From NCBI GenBank assembly GCA_964030785.1, contig OZ034975.1, positions 21,048,142 to 21,112,141 of the forward strand: DNA of 64,000 nt, written 5' to 3'. The notes below the pieces were generated by a model, which worked only from the letters and a program-made list of their open reading frames with translations, was not told where the DNA came from and did not search any database. The translations under genes were made by a program, and so were the position numbers. The stretch is from Siderastrea siderea (taxonomy: Eukaryota > Cnidaria > Anthozoa > Scleractinia > Rhizangiidae). Shown here piece after piece: positions 1-10,344 of this stretch (positions are counted from its first letter, which is position 1; every line of letters begins with the position of its first letter).

Positions 1-361
1 ATTTTGTACAAACTCGCGCACTTTGCTGAAAATCGCTAAAATGTAGTGCGCCCAGTGCAAAAATGACAAAACGTTCTGATCTCGGGCTGAAAACGCTGTT
101 TCGTACAAACTCGTGCACTTTGCTGAAAAGTGCTAAAAAGTTGCACGCCCAATGTGAAAATGAGAAAACGTGCTGATTTTTGCCTCAAAACACTGTTTGG
201 TACAAACTCGTGCACTTCGCTGAAAATCGCTAATAAGCGGTTCGCCCAGTGCAAAGATGACAAAACGTTCTGATATCGGGCTGAAAGCGTCTGTTTCGTA
301 CAAACTCCTGCACTTTGCTGAAAACGCTAAAAAGTGGTGTGCCCAGTGCGAAAATGACAAG
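1..361 (+). repeat. 97-bp satellite array S1 (right end only)
   Basis: Just under four tandem monomers of about 97 bp, cut by the window start. Each carries the landmarks TTTGTACAAA (a perfect palindrome), GTGCAC, a GCTGAAAA block, GTGCGCCCAGTGCGAAAATGAC and GCTGATCTCGGGCTGAAAACG. The last monomer stops inside ...AAAATGACAA, where body 1 begins with GACATTCTGGGCG. The same last monomers precede bodies 2 and 3, so the array-body boundary is conserved. Confidence 0.93.
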
Positions 362-828
362 ACATTCTGGGCGACTTTCTACATATGTATAGTCATCTGT
401 GTTGTACAAAACATAGCCGAAAAGCTTCAAATTTTCTGGAAACTCAAAAAGTAGACGGTGATTGATGTGCGCTCCTCTACCCTAAATGGCTTTTTTCGTA
501 GGGATTTTTTTCAACTGTGCAAAATCTGATCATAGATTTTTGCTAACTTTTTTGTTTGGCTTTGGGAACACTGTCCTCATTGAGTTTATACAATAAGAAA
601 TGGCGGTCACCGTGCTCAATTAGGACAAAACGACCATTTATTTCTCTAAACAACTCAGTTTTTATAAAAACCCACCAAGTTCCGAAAGTGTCCGCGCTCG
701 CTGCGCGCTAATCACGGGAAAAATGATGCGCAGAAAGGATGCGCAATGCAATTAAATGGAATCACCTTAAATGTCGGGACACCTTATCTTCAGTAACCTG
801 ATCTGCGATTCGCACTAGGTCACCAACT
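362..828. other. Body left end, no gene seen
   Basis: Non-coding left terminus of the body. It is conserved in all left ends (20,505; 38,329; inverted at 54,466) and includes the stretch CGCTCGCTGCGCGCTAATCACG near 695, a short GC-rich inverted motif (AGCGAG/CTCGCT-like). No ORF, promoter or terminal inverted repeat matching the right end is seen. Confidence 0.6.
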
Positions 829-1462
829 CTACTTGAAAATCAAACACGACGCCTTGGTCTCGCTGCTCTTGGTACTACTTTTGAAAGGTTGAACGGTCTT
901 TGGGCGACGTGGCTTCGAGCTGGTCTTTTTGTTCAACTGGTCAGGGAAGTAAATTTTTTGCGTTCCGAGATACCAAAATTTTAAGCATGATATTTGCAAA
1001 CCACGAAATAACTGCAGCACCTAATTCTGGCTAAAATGTTTACTTGATGAGTGTCCTCTTCGATCAATGTGTCTAACCACTGAAGAAAATCACAGATACA
1101 ATGTTCCGCTTTGGAGCATAAGGTCTAACATGATTCCCCCTTTCAGTTATCACTAGATTGGGAATATAATCTTGACGGTGCATGGCTTCCGTGACGTGAA
1201 ATGCCAGTGGTCTGTCCTCATTTCATTCTCTTCCTCTTCCTCTTTTCCTTTGTTCGCCTGGAGTGTCTGAAGTTAAGCGGCTTCTCCAACGTTTGGCTGG
1301 TGTTTCACTTTTTCTCCTCCTTCTACTCTTGGATCTCTTGAAGATTAGTAGCTCGTTGTACGAATCAGCGATAGGTCTGGGCATTGACGTAGTGTTGATA
1401 GAATGGACACATAAGGTCAGATGGCGAGTTCTAAGGGACGACCTCAATTCCATAAGGAACAA
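829..1462 (-). pseudogene. Small basic ORF, degraded (unknown function)
   Basis: Two minus-strand ORF pieces, 1,223-1,462 and 829-1,020, belong to one decayed reading frame. The first part, starting MELRSS, is very basic with an NLS-like cluster KRSKSRRRRK and an Arg/Lys/Glu-rich tail. In another frame the sequence continues protein-like (HVTEAMQRQDYIPNL, then RPYAPK). The copy in body 2 opens a Lys/Gln-rich frame (SRNTKKLLSSKVEQKDQL) across the distal piece. Frameshifts separate the blocks in every copy. I do not recognise the family; a small nucleic-acid-binding protein is a guess from composition. The region is the first ORF set at the left end of each body. Confidence 0.4.
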
Positions 1463-1467
1463 AGAGG

Positions 1468-1488
1468 GTAAGTAAGTAAATAAGTCAC

Positions 1489-1573
<85 letters not shown>
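1468..1573. repeat. (TAAG)n microsatellite
   Basis: About 106 bp of nearly pure TAAG/AAGT repeats. The orthologous positions in bodies 2, 3 and the inverted arm are only about 40 bp long, so the tract is expanded here. Confidence 0.97.
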
Positions 1574-1859
1574 TTACCATCCAACTGTATTAGTTATTGT
1601 ACAGAAGGCGCGCAAAAAGAGTACAAAAATCCCAAAATACTGTACAGTTGAGTTGGATAATAAATCTCTTAATCGTTGTTTGCAAATACACCTCTGGTAA
1701 TCACCAGGGTTTCAGTACCATACTCGGGATCTTTTTTGTTTTATTTCAAGGACTCTGTTGCCCCTGTTAGAGAGTTGACTCCTTCAAATTGCTCCCTCCC
1801 TTTCAAAGCATCAGCCAAACATTGTAGGAGCTCGCAATCGCACAACCCACCACAAAGCC

Positions 1860-2060
1860 ACTTCCGCGCCCGCAATGCCTCTCCTTAGAAATTATAGAAA
1901 AGTCAAGGGTGAAATACCGCTGGTCCTCGTCAGCTATGCGAGTGTCCAACACACGATTGATGGCTCATTGCATCCTTTGTCGGTAGTTACTGGATGAAGA
2001 CAGTCCACAAAATTGCCCGTTTGACGCAGTTGTGTTTAAATGCCGTTCCACATCAGGTTG
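1860..2060 (-). pseudogene. Protein-like fragment (unknown)
   Basis: Read on the minus strand from about 2,000, one frame gives NYRQRMQ, a stop, then RVLDTRIADEDQRYFTLDF and FSIISKE with only that single TGA. The same frame is preserved in body 2. Codon texture is protein-like, but no family is recognised. It lies downstream of a minus-strand TATA motif at 2,267-2,284 and upstream of the basic ORF, so both could have been one transcription unit. Some adjacent frames (DALKGREQFEGV at about 1,760-1,820) also look coding on the same strand. Confidence 0.35.
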
Positions 2061-2110
2061 AACGTCAGCTTCGAACGCTTACTCTGCATTAGGATCAATA
2101 CAACTACCGC

Positions 2111-2284
2111 TGTATAAGAAGAGGTGCTCTTATCATCAAGAGTCATCCTCTTCTTGTTCTAGTAGCAAAGACAGGACGTCTTACGTGACACACTACTAAG
2201 ATCTGCTTCCTCTGTCGGATCTATTATCTGGCTCAGGTCAATGAGAAAAAAGACCCAGAGAGCCAAAGCACCTCTTTTTATACA
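2111..2284. promoter_or_regulatory. Face-to-face TATA motif pair
   Basis: TGTATAAGAAGAGGTGCT (2,111-2,128, plus) and its reverse complement AGCACCTCTTTTTATACA (2,267-2,284) form an 18-bp inverted repeat with one mismatch, 138 bp apart. Each contains a TATA box and the two point towards each other. A minus-strand ATG (ATGACTCTTGATGATAAG) lies near 2,143. The pair is kept in body 2 (22,211-22,384) and the inverted body (52,622-52,797). Confidence 0.55.
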
Positions 2285-2874
2285 GTCGACCTCGGTTACT
2301 TGGTTTCTTGGGAAAGGGTACAAAAGAGGGGGTCCTCCTTACCCTTTTTCTTTTGTTTCGTTTTTTCTTTAACTTTGCGGTATAGCAGTATAAAAACAAT
2401 TAAGGGGACACCAGTCAAAGGGTAGTTTACTCCAGCCAAGATGGCATAAGGTTTCAGAGTGGGTCTGTATGATTTACGTAGGTTCAGTAATCGAAAGGGG
2501 TACAGGATTTTGGAAGTAACAACGGAGCAAGAGACGACAATGATTGAAAGGAAAGAGGTGAAAGATGCTTGGATGGAGGATGTGTTGAGAGTTCGTGCAC
2601 ACCTATTACTGAAATTGAATAGAGATGGTTGCCAATCACTTTATCATCTGCTACTGTGCCGTCATGGCCGACGACGAAACCTGTTGAGAAAGAGAAGACA
2701 AAAAGAGAGGGCTTCACTTATCAAATATCTCGTTATTTTTGACGTATTTCAAGAAACGAAGAATGTCTCTGCGCTGTTTGTTCCTAGGTACTGACGGGTT
2801 CTGTTTTCATAAAGTAATCATGTCTGTTGATAACGGAAATGATGCTACACTATTTTTTTGATGATAAAAAATAG
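2285..2874. other. Divergent spacer with copy-specific insertion
   Basis: Compared with the inverted body, about 150 bp (2,447-2,600) are extra here, between GCCAAGATGGCAT and AGTTCGTGCA. This extra DNA creates a plus-strand ORF (2,459-2,794, 111 codons) rich in Arg/Lys/Glu. The ORF is not conserved in other bodies and I treat it as chance. No gene recognised. Confidence 0.4.
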
Positions 2875-3072
2875 TTAGGTTTCAAGATTTGACAGACATA
2901 ACTTCCAAGGGGATGGTTCTTGAGTCACTTTTGAGTGGTATGGTCCACGAATAGATAGATCTCCATGCACTAACATTTGACTTGCAATAGGAGTGATGTT
3001 TTTGCTTGGAGAATGTGCAGGACCTATGACTACTTCTACTTGTATCCCAAGTTTCTCAGTCAAAAGATTCAC
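2875..3072 (-). pseudogene. Conserved ORF fragment (unknown)
   Basis: Minus-strand frame of 65 codons with protein-like texture: NLLTEKLGIQVEVVIGP, then HSPSKNITPIASQMLVHGDL. It is kept at 51,948-52,136 in the inverted body, with a slightly different C-terminus. In body 2 only the first part survives, fused to PLE-1a by a deletion. No start or family is recognised. It lies just 5' of the SINE (in genomic plus order), so the upstream part may be lost. Confidence 0.35.
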
Positions 3073-3210
3073 GCCTTAGGCACCTCCCGTGTAGTGTGTG
3101 CATAAAGGCTGATCCATTAGAAAAGTCTATGACCATCTTTGGGCATAGGGAGTGATAGATAGTGAGCGTCAACGCTCTAGTCTTTAACTGTTAGCTAGCA
3201 GTCAAGTCCT

Positions 3211-3420
3211 GGGGGTGCAGTGGTGTAGTGGTTAATGTGTAGGAGTTCTTGTCTGTTCTAGCCAGTCCATGAATTCTTGTTCTTTCCTTAAACAAGGAAG
3301 TTAACCCACATTGTCTCTCCAGGTGTATCAAATGGCCACCAGCGACACACTGGTAGGGGCAAATCTGTGATGGACTAGCATCCCATCCAGGGATAACTAG
3401 CAATACTCTGAGTTCCTCTA
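3211..3420 (+). mobile_element. tRNA-derived SINE with L2-like tail
   Basis: Begins GGGGGTGCAGTGGTGTAG. A pol III A-box-like TGGTGTAGTGG is at 3,221-3,231 and a B-box-like GTTCTAGCC at 3,255-3,263, spaced as in tRNA-derived SINEs. The copy at 51,640-51,854 has the consensus B box GTTCGAGCC. The 3' part contains TGTGATGGACTAGCATCCC and CATCCAGGG, the kind of tail shared by L2-clade LINEs and their SINEs. It has no visible target duplication. Both SINE copies sit at the same place in the body, so insertion predates amplification. Confidence 0.7.
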
Positions 3421-4220
3421 TCCTAGAGAAACCCGGTTAAGGTCCGGCCGTGTAAGCTCCCTTGGCTAGTGTGCGTCTTAAAGTACCTAGCAGACAAGTG
3501 CGCCGAAGGACGACTTCTTTGAGACACGGTGATGGTTCTCCTACCCGTTATCCAAATTCTCCAAGGAAAACACACTCGTCCTGTCACTATGCCTTTTGAA
3601 ATCAAAGTCAAAACAAACACGAAAATTCAGGTGTGGTCATGCGTCTGACAAGCGATTCTCGCTAGTAGTAAGGTACTTTCTCCTATGTGCGCTACCTTTA
3701 CTTTGATGCACGAGTTGATTGGCGACGCAAGATACCACGTGATACAGGGAAGGGATGTCATTGGTGAAGGAGGTTGTTGAAGTGATACCGGAGCTAAAAA
3801 TTCGCAAATGACGTCACATTTTGATGTCGAATAAAGATGAACTATCAATGAAATTTTTGACGGCTCTCAATCAAAAATCACCTTAGCAACCTACATACAG
3901 AGCGCCAGCGTATGCGTGCTCCACCATCTATGAAGTTCATTTGTTGTGTCTCCCTTATTAGACTAATCAGGAGACTGAAATCTTGTACGTCAATGTCCTA
4001 GCCATGTCCTAACATGAAATGTGGGGATTAAGGACGTGATGTAGCTAGAAGAGATAAAGAATGCGTAACACTTCTTGTTGGGCCCTGATGTCTTGGTTTT
4101 CCTTACACAGGATGCTCACAGGGATGTCCATGTGCAGATGAAAGGAAGCCCTACAAAGATCTTGGCCAAAAGATGACGCATACCTCAAGAGGCGAAAGAT
4201 TTAATGATCTATGAGGAAAG
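3421..4220. other. No gene seen
   Basis: AT-balanced sequence with scattered short ORFs on both strands, none conserved with the inverted body in a convincing frame. A short imperfect inverted repeat (TGAAATTTTTGACGG / CAAAAATCACC) lies near 3,848-3,885. The whole stretch is missing from body 2. Confidence 0.5.
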
Positions 4221-6170
4221 TTAGGAAATTTGATAAGCCGTGAGATCCACTCGTCCAATGTAAAAGAGATATTCTTGATGTAAATGTAAATTTGTATCTC
4301 TGCGCTTGAAGTAAAAAATGGGAAAAATCCTTACACGTATAAAAAATGAAGTCATTTTTTCACTTCTAGTTGTGAAGTCTTCTTCTTCACTGGAGATCCT
4401 TCTCAGACGGAGAAGTTGGCTATAAGGAATTGAATTGTTGCAACCAACTGGGTGTGAGGATGAGTAATTGAGATAAGAGTGAGAGTCTGTCTCTTTATAG
4501 TAAAAAGTAGTGATTAGGCGGTTAGAGGACGGAATCAAATAGAGATCCAGGAAAGGAAGCTTGTCGTCTGAGATGGCCCAAGTGAATTTCCAGCTCGGAT
4601 GAAAATTATTTAGGAAGTCCTCTTTGCTGCCCGACGCTGCACTCACTATTCGTCAATGTAGCGCTTGTAGAGGTCAGGTGTTTTTCCTTTGTACTGCTGG
4701 AAAATCTGCTCTTCAATGTGGCCAACGAAAAAACACGAATAGTTCGGACCGAAACAGCTTCCCATCGCCACGCCTCTAGTTTGTTGGTAATACTCGCCAT
4801 TGAAGGAGAAGGTATTAAGGGTAAGGACGAGCTCGGCAAGGCAGACCAGGGAATGGGTAGGTGGTTTGAGCTAAGTACGTTTGTTGATTAAGTGTGTGTG
4901 CTAGTAAGCCATCGTTATTGGGTATAACGATATACAATGACCTGATGTCCATAGCAAACACATAATTGGAAGTGCCGGAGAAATGAAAAGATTCCACAAT
5001 GTCAAGTATGTGATTAGTGTCTTTGTCGTAGCGCGGTAGGTTTTCTACAAGAGACTTGGTAATCATATCGAGGGAAGTGGCCAGGAGTTCAGTAGGACAG
5101 TTACAGGCTGATACTATAGGTCTGCCCATGTTCCCTGGTTTATGAATCTTGGGAAGGAGGTATAATTTTGAAGTACAGGGGTGGTCAAAAATTAAATTGG
5201 TGGTTGCTGGTGGAAGCTCGCGTTTAGAAATGGCGTCATGGACAGCCTCAGCAACTTTCTTATTATGGTCAAGGGTAAGATCACGATCTAGCTTTGATAA
5301 AAAGCTAAGTCTGACAATTGCCGTTCAGCTTCCTGGATGTAAAGGTCACGAGCCTATACTACAACAGCACCCGGGCAACAGCACTGCCTTTGTCTGCTGG
5401 TTTGGCTACAACGTCTTTGCGTTGTCGTAAAGAGAAAGGGCTTCTTTTTCTAGTGGGGATAGGTTTCTTTTAGTAACCCGCTAATTGTAATTGAGCATCT
5501 TGTAGTCGAGGAGGTGTCCAGTTGGAAAGTGAATGTTTTATGGTCTTAAAAGAGTCCTCACACTTATTTCATGGTTGACTTGGGGGTTTGGCGTTTGATG
5601 GGTCCGAACTAAAATGCGCCTTCAGACGGAGACGGCGGGAAAACTTTTTGCAGTCTGCTTTTCTGTGTATTCGTCATCGTGGGCTCTAGTTGGGATACGC
5701 GAAAGACCCTTCCTAAGAAGACATCGTTCTTGTTCAGTTAGCTCAAGGTTTTCAGTGATAGTCTGGGTCATTACATGTGGATCTCAGTTCGTTGCGGATA
5801 TCATCAATAGCGATAGTTAATGATTGACATCTATGTTGCATGGATACGATGGTTCCACGCATAAGGCAACGAAAGAAGTGCTTTCTAACAATATCTACTT
5901 GCCTCTTGTATTGAGTGAAGTTTCCTTGTCAAAGGTTCGATGTCGTGAAAATTGATGTGAAATCCATTAGGTATTAGCCCGTGGCGTAGGCATCTGCTTA
6001 GGAAACCAACGTGGCTGGAAAACCGTGTTTTGTCAAATAGTTTGTCTACCAGGTGCAGGGGCCCCCTTTTTAGATATCTCATGGTAGTGGCTGACTTTGC
6101 TGTTGAGTTCTCTCTTTAAATTTCTCATGAAGTTACTTGGAGGTGGCATTCTTGATGTTAAAGTCACAGT
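4221..6170 (-). pseudogene. Penelope-like reverse transcriptase, PLE-1a
   Basis: Degraded Penelope-like element read on the minus strand. N-terminal block at 6,082-5,885 (FLSRCLRHGLIPNGF); ADKG-type block near 5,330-5,420; RT fingers at about 5,129-5,060 (GRPIVSACNCPTELLA); motif A MDIRSLY with catalytic Asp at about 4,950; motif B (GGVAMGSCFGPNYA) near 4,770; thumb and C-terminal block at 4,560-4,390 (LPFLDLYL, then a LRLRRIS arginine motif). Motif C reads RYIDE followed by a stop at 4,646-4,648 instead of the family's YxDD. No GIY-YIG endonuclease domain follows. Several frameshifts; the element is dead. Its order relative to PLE-1b (same strand, head to tail) is typical of tandem Penelope insertions. 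Confidence 0.85.
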
Positions 6171-6830
6171 GGGAAAGTACTTTAAACGGAAAATTGCATA
6201 AAAACTGTATAGCGCATGTAAATCGAGATATTATTGATGTAACTTTAAATGTGTCTCTGCGCTTGAAGTAGAGAATCGGAAAAATCTTTTCTTCAGTGAG
6301 AAATAATGGCGTTAAGCAACAACGCGCGTCGGTTAATTTTGAAAGGTCAAAAATGAATCTACGACACGCACGCGCGCTTAAAAGTAACTATCAGAGAAAT
6401 GCAAAGTCAGTGTTCATTTCACTTGGTTATAAAGTCTTGTGACGGAAGATTAATCCTGACTTCCACGCTGCGTCGAAACATGACTTGATGTCCATGTTGA
6501 ACACATAATTGTGGGTGCCGGAGAAACGAAAAGATTCGACAATGTCAAGCCTGTGATTAGTGTCTTTGACGTAGCTCGGTAGGTTTTCTACAAGAGGCTT
6601 GGTGATCATATCGAGATAAGTGGCTAGGAGTTCAGTAGCAAAGTTACAAGCTGATACTATAGGCCTGCCAGGGTTCCCTGGCTTATGAATCTTGGGAAGT
6701 AGGTAGAATTTTGAATCCCCGAGGTAGTCAACAATTAAATTGGTGATTGATCGTGGAAGTTCCAGTTTAGAAATGGCGTCATGGACGACCTCAGCAACTT
6801 TCTTATTACGGTCCATGGTAAGATCACAAT
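6171..6830 (-). pseudogene. PLE-1b, RT-fingers half and 3' remnant
   Basis: Second PLE-1 copy. The minus-strand ORF 6,427-6,861 encodes DLTMDRNKKVAEVVHDAIS, FYLLPKIHKPGNPGRPIVS and ends in motif A (MDIKS). It then runs into unrelated CFDAAW and a stop: the palm and thumb are deleted. The remaining 6,171-6,420 resembles the PLE-1a 3' end (CTCTGCGCTTGAAGTA...). Its 5' half is at 10,536-11,157, separated by the inserted TIR element. Confidence 0.82.
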
Positions 6831-7016
6831 AGTGGGGCGGATATGTGGTGGAATTGTTCACTTTCTGTTAAAAGCACAAAATTTGGTGGATAGATAGTTT
6901 TTAACGTTTTGATGGATATCTGATATAGTGCCACTGCGAAAATTTGACGTGAGCTGAGTTAAGAGGGTGTTTCAAAATGGCCGCCATCTTGAACCGGAAG
7001 TGGAATTGCAACTTAA
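6831..7016 (+). repeat. Left terminal inverted repeat
   Basis: Matches the right end (10,345-10,535) in inverted orientation in blocks: AGTGGGGCGGATATGTG, AATTGTTCA, AAAGCAC, TGCCA.TGCGAAAATTT, and a subterminal AAGATGGCGGCC followed by ACCGGAAGTGGAATT. The last two resemble YY1 and ETS binding sites. Confidence 0.7.
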
Positions 7017-7417
7017 TAGAAAAGCCCCAATAGTTAGTTGTTTGCTTTGAAAACGGTCCTGAAGCAGGCAGAGGAGTCTAGTTTTAATATATAAACAATT
7101 TTGCTGTAATTTGGAGCCACAGAACACAAGTCTGATACAAATACATAAAATATTCAAAATGGCCGTTACTTTAAACCGGAAGTGGTGTATAAATCGTAAA
7201 ATAACCTTTATCTGTCTAGAAAACCTCTTTATTTTCCATTTTACAATAATTATATTGCCTCTTTCATCATAATTACATCCTGTTTGGCTATCCTGCTCTT
7301 AAAAACGACTTTTATAATATGTTTGAGTTACAGATACATCTTATACAGTCAAATGCAATTGACTGCTGGTTATGTCTGAACCAAAATTTTTCAACAGGTC
7401 ACGTTTTTTTAGCAAAG

Positions 7418-7645
7418 TTAAAAAGGGTGACGGGAATGCGGGGCTCCCAAGCGCGTGTCTTAGCCCTTTAAAATAGCTTAAACATTTAAGCCAGAAGTTG
7501 TAACTGCAGTTTTGATTTGTGATTCTCGTTTTAGTGTCTAAAAGAGTAACAGGCCTGTGCGCCTCCTGCGCGCGTGTCTTAGCCTTTCTAGAGTTTTGCC
7601 CTCACGAGTATATCTTTGAGGGGAGGTTCCTTCAAAATAACGTTT
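7418..7645 (+). repeat. Inner inverted arm flanking PLE-2 (left)
   Basis: AAAAAGGGTGACGGG ... GCTTAAACATTTAAGCCAG ... CTGCGCGCGTGTCTTAGCC ... CACGAGTATAT. Recurs inverted at 9,598-9,858. Each arm has two related internal copies of a GCGCG...TCTTAGCCTTT block. Penelope elements often carry direct or inverted terminal repeats, so these are candidate PLE-2 ends. Confidence 0.65.
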
Positions 7646-7786
7646 AGCAACGGTTGCTGTGTTATGAAATGCCAGCTGTTCATGAGTATTGGTTTTAAGG
7701 TAGGCACTGCTGGGTGTTATTGCGTTACAGAGGGCAAGATTTTCTTTTCTTGTTTTTGTTTTTGGCGGAGGGCTTGATTCCTGTCT

Positions 7787-9597
7787 TCAAAAGTAACTTC
7801 TGAGAGGGTTGTTTGAATAAAGTTTTCTGGGCATCCTCTCAGTCTCAAGAAGTTGTGTTTTGAAGTTTGTGACGCTCTCTTCAAAGAATGTTTTAGAAGA
7901 GTTAGTTCTGAGTAGTCTTAGAGCCTCTCCTTTGATGAAGCCTCTTTTCACCCCTGGTGGATGACAGGTTGAAAAATGGGTGCACTGAAATGTCTCAGTG
8001 GGCTTAAAATGGGTGCGTACATCTAGCACCAACTCATTTCTAAATCCTTCACGTTTGTAAACAGTAGTGTCCAAAAAGTTTGTTTCTGTTTTGAATACTT
8101 CAGCTGTAGACTTGATAGTTTGATCTTGTTTGTTAGCTTGTTCAATGAACTGTGTGATCTCTTCTCTGGTTACCTTAGCCATGAAAATATTGGCGAAAGC
8201 AACTCCCATTTTGGTGCCAGTGGCAGTCCCATATATTTGTACGTAGTTTTTCCAGTAAACTGGAAGGAGTTCTCCGCTAGGATAAGTTTGAGCGCCCTTT
8301 GCAGCAGTCTTAGGGATAGGAGGTTCGTTTTTTTATGTTTATTCTGAGTTCCTCTTGTGGTATATTTGTACAGAAGCTCATAACGTCCATTGAAACAAGG
8401 ATTGTGTTTTCTGGTACCTTCGTTTTCTCTAAGAAATTGATGAAGACTTGACTTTTGTTGTTGTGCCATAGGCTGAAGGAGTTTGTCGACGAATGAATAA
8501 TAGGTCTCCCGACTGGGGTTGGTTTGTGTGTCTTTGTCAGGGTGTAGAATATTGGAATATGAGGCGGTTGTGGTGTTTGACAAAGCCATATTTGGTCATT
8601 TCATCTATGTGGTTTCCAAGATAGAGTCCGCTAATAAGCTGTTGAAAACCAAAGGATTCACAAGACGTCTATAGTGTTCCCTGTTGTCTAGCTGGGTTTG
8701 ACCCTCTTTACTTTCGTCCTAAATGTTTAGAACTACAGATGTGATTCCTTTGTCAGCCTTTTTAAGGTTAATGTTGGTGTCACGCTTTAGGGTGTTAAGT
8801 GTCTCGCGTTCAGCGGGATTAAGATTGTCCTTTGGATTTTTGAGTTCTAGTTCTGCCAGTTTAATTTTGACCTCTTCTAAATAGCTTTCAAGGGCTACGG
8901 ATGGTTGTACTTGTGTTTTGCATGTAGATTTAACGTGGAAAGGATGAGGTTTTGTGTTTTCCCCGTGAAAAATGTATTGGAGACACATTCTTCTCGCGAA
9001 ATGATCGACGTAACGCAAGAGTTGTTTTTTGGTTTGCATCTCGTTTGTCACAGGAGTGGGAATGTATTTTAGCCCTTTCGCCAATAAGTTAATCTGGCCA
9101 TTTGTAAGCTTTTTATCCAAAAGGTTTTTTATGTGTTTTTTGTTTGCTTCTAAAGGCGTTTTTAAATTTTTTTGTTTGGTTTTTCTGCCTTCTTTTCGCC
9201 TTTTTGTTGAGCTGACCTTGGGTGGCGTTTTTGTCTTTTCTTTAAGTGAATTGATTTTTGTTGGCTTTTTTGATTTTCCTTTAATTGAGTTTGCTTTGGT
9301 TTCTTAGTGGACCCGTATTCGTATTGGGACTCAGAAAACTAGTTTTGACATCATTTCGCCGAACTCTGAAATTTTCTTGTTGATGCTTTCGGCTACCTTA
9401 TGTACAGGCTCAAGCGTTACAATGTTTTTACTAGGCGCCGAGTGCGTTAACTTATTGAAATGTGGTTTCTTATTTACAACAGTGCTTGAGTTCTCTCTTG
9501 GAGCTATTGGCCTCTTGCCTTGTTTGATTTGAATTCTCAAACGATCGATCTCTCTGTAGTGAAAGCGCGTAAGAGTTTTAACGAATTGCTTTTGCTA
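7787..9597 (-). pseudogene. Penelope-like reverse transcriptase, PLE-2
   Basis: A different Penelope-type RT, minus strand. Lys-rich N-terminus (9,540-9,331); middle domain 9,120-8,719 with AERETLNTLKRDTNI and a KKADKG motif; motif A SMDVMSL near 8,390; motif B region near 8,215-8,190 degraded to LPLAPKW; C-terminal block 8,150-7,787 (NFLDTTVY, then KGEALRLLRTNSS). Motif C is absent: IFMAKV is joined directly to TREEITQFIEQ at about 8,170, removing the YxDD region. Frameshifts are present as well. The element is inactive and the same deletion is in bodies 2 and 3. Confidence 0.82.
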
Positions 9598-9858
9598 AAC
9601 GACATTTTCAACAAACTGCCCCTAATATCGTACAAAAGAGAGCGTTCCGTCAAAAATATACTCGTGAGAACAATTAAAAAACTCTAGAAAGGCTAAACCA
9701 GGCGCGCAGGAGGCGCGCAGGCCTGGTACTCTTTTAGACACTAAAAAGAGAATCACAAATCAAAACTGCAGTTACAACTTCTGGCTTCAGTTTTTAAGCC
9801 ATTTTAAAAGGCTAAAACACGAGCGTGGGAGCCGCGCAGGCCCGTCACCCTTTTTTTC
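9598..9858 (-). repeat. Inner inverted arm flanking PLE-2 (right)
   Basis: Inverted counterpart of 7,418-7,645: ATACTCGTGAGAAC, GAAAGGCTAAACCAGGCGCG, CTTTTAGACACTAAAAAGAG, CCCGTCACCCTTT. It overlaps the first codons of the PLE-2 frame in the better preserved copies. Confidence 0.65.
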
Positions 9859-10344
9859 CTAAGTTTCACTGAAATGTCTGTATGTTATATAAATTCCTTA
9901 AGGTTTATATTTTATTCTATCAAGTTTGTCTTCTTAAAACAGTACACTGGTTGGGTGGACACTTACGGTTTGCGTTAGCAGTCATACACATGGCGATCTG
10001 AGCAAAGATGGCGGATCTGATGTGCAAATTATAGAGCATTCTGGGTAATACACAGAAGAATTCTGGGTATTATACAAATTTCTTCCAATTATTGTGTACA
10101 TACTAAAAACGAAACAACATCATAGGTCAGAAACAATATCTTTATTTTTTGTTACTTTTCAGCATCAATATTTCTTCCAGTTTAAGGATAATTTCATATC
10201 TGGCTTAGAAGAAAATGCTTCCATTTGACCAAATAGTCATAGTAATGCATTATTTTCCAAGCGGAAATTGTTGAAAATAGCCAAGGACTCGTTTTATCCA
10301 ACATCAGAATTAATTTAAGTAGAAAAAAGGACACTTCCGGTAAT

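Noticed and set aside
1..361. CRISPR-like array
   Set aside because: Contiguous 97-bp tandem monomers without unique spacers, in a eukaryotic repeat context.
2459..2794. 111-codon plus-strand ORF
   Set aside because: Depends on a 150-bp insertion found only in body 1; not conserved elsewhere.
3211..3290. tRNA gene
   Set aside because: A and B boxes are present but no cloverleaf or anticodon arm can be built, and the copy is attached to an L2-like tail; it is a SINE head.
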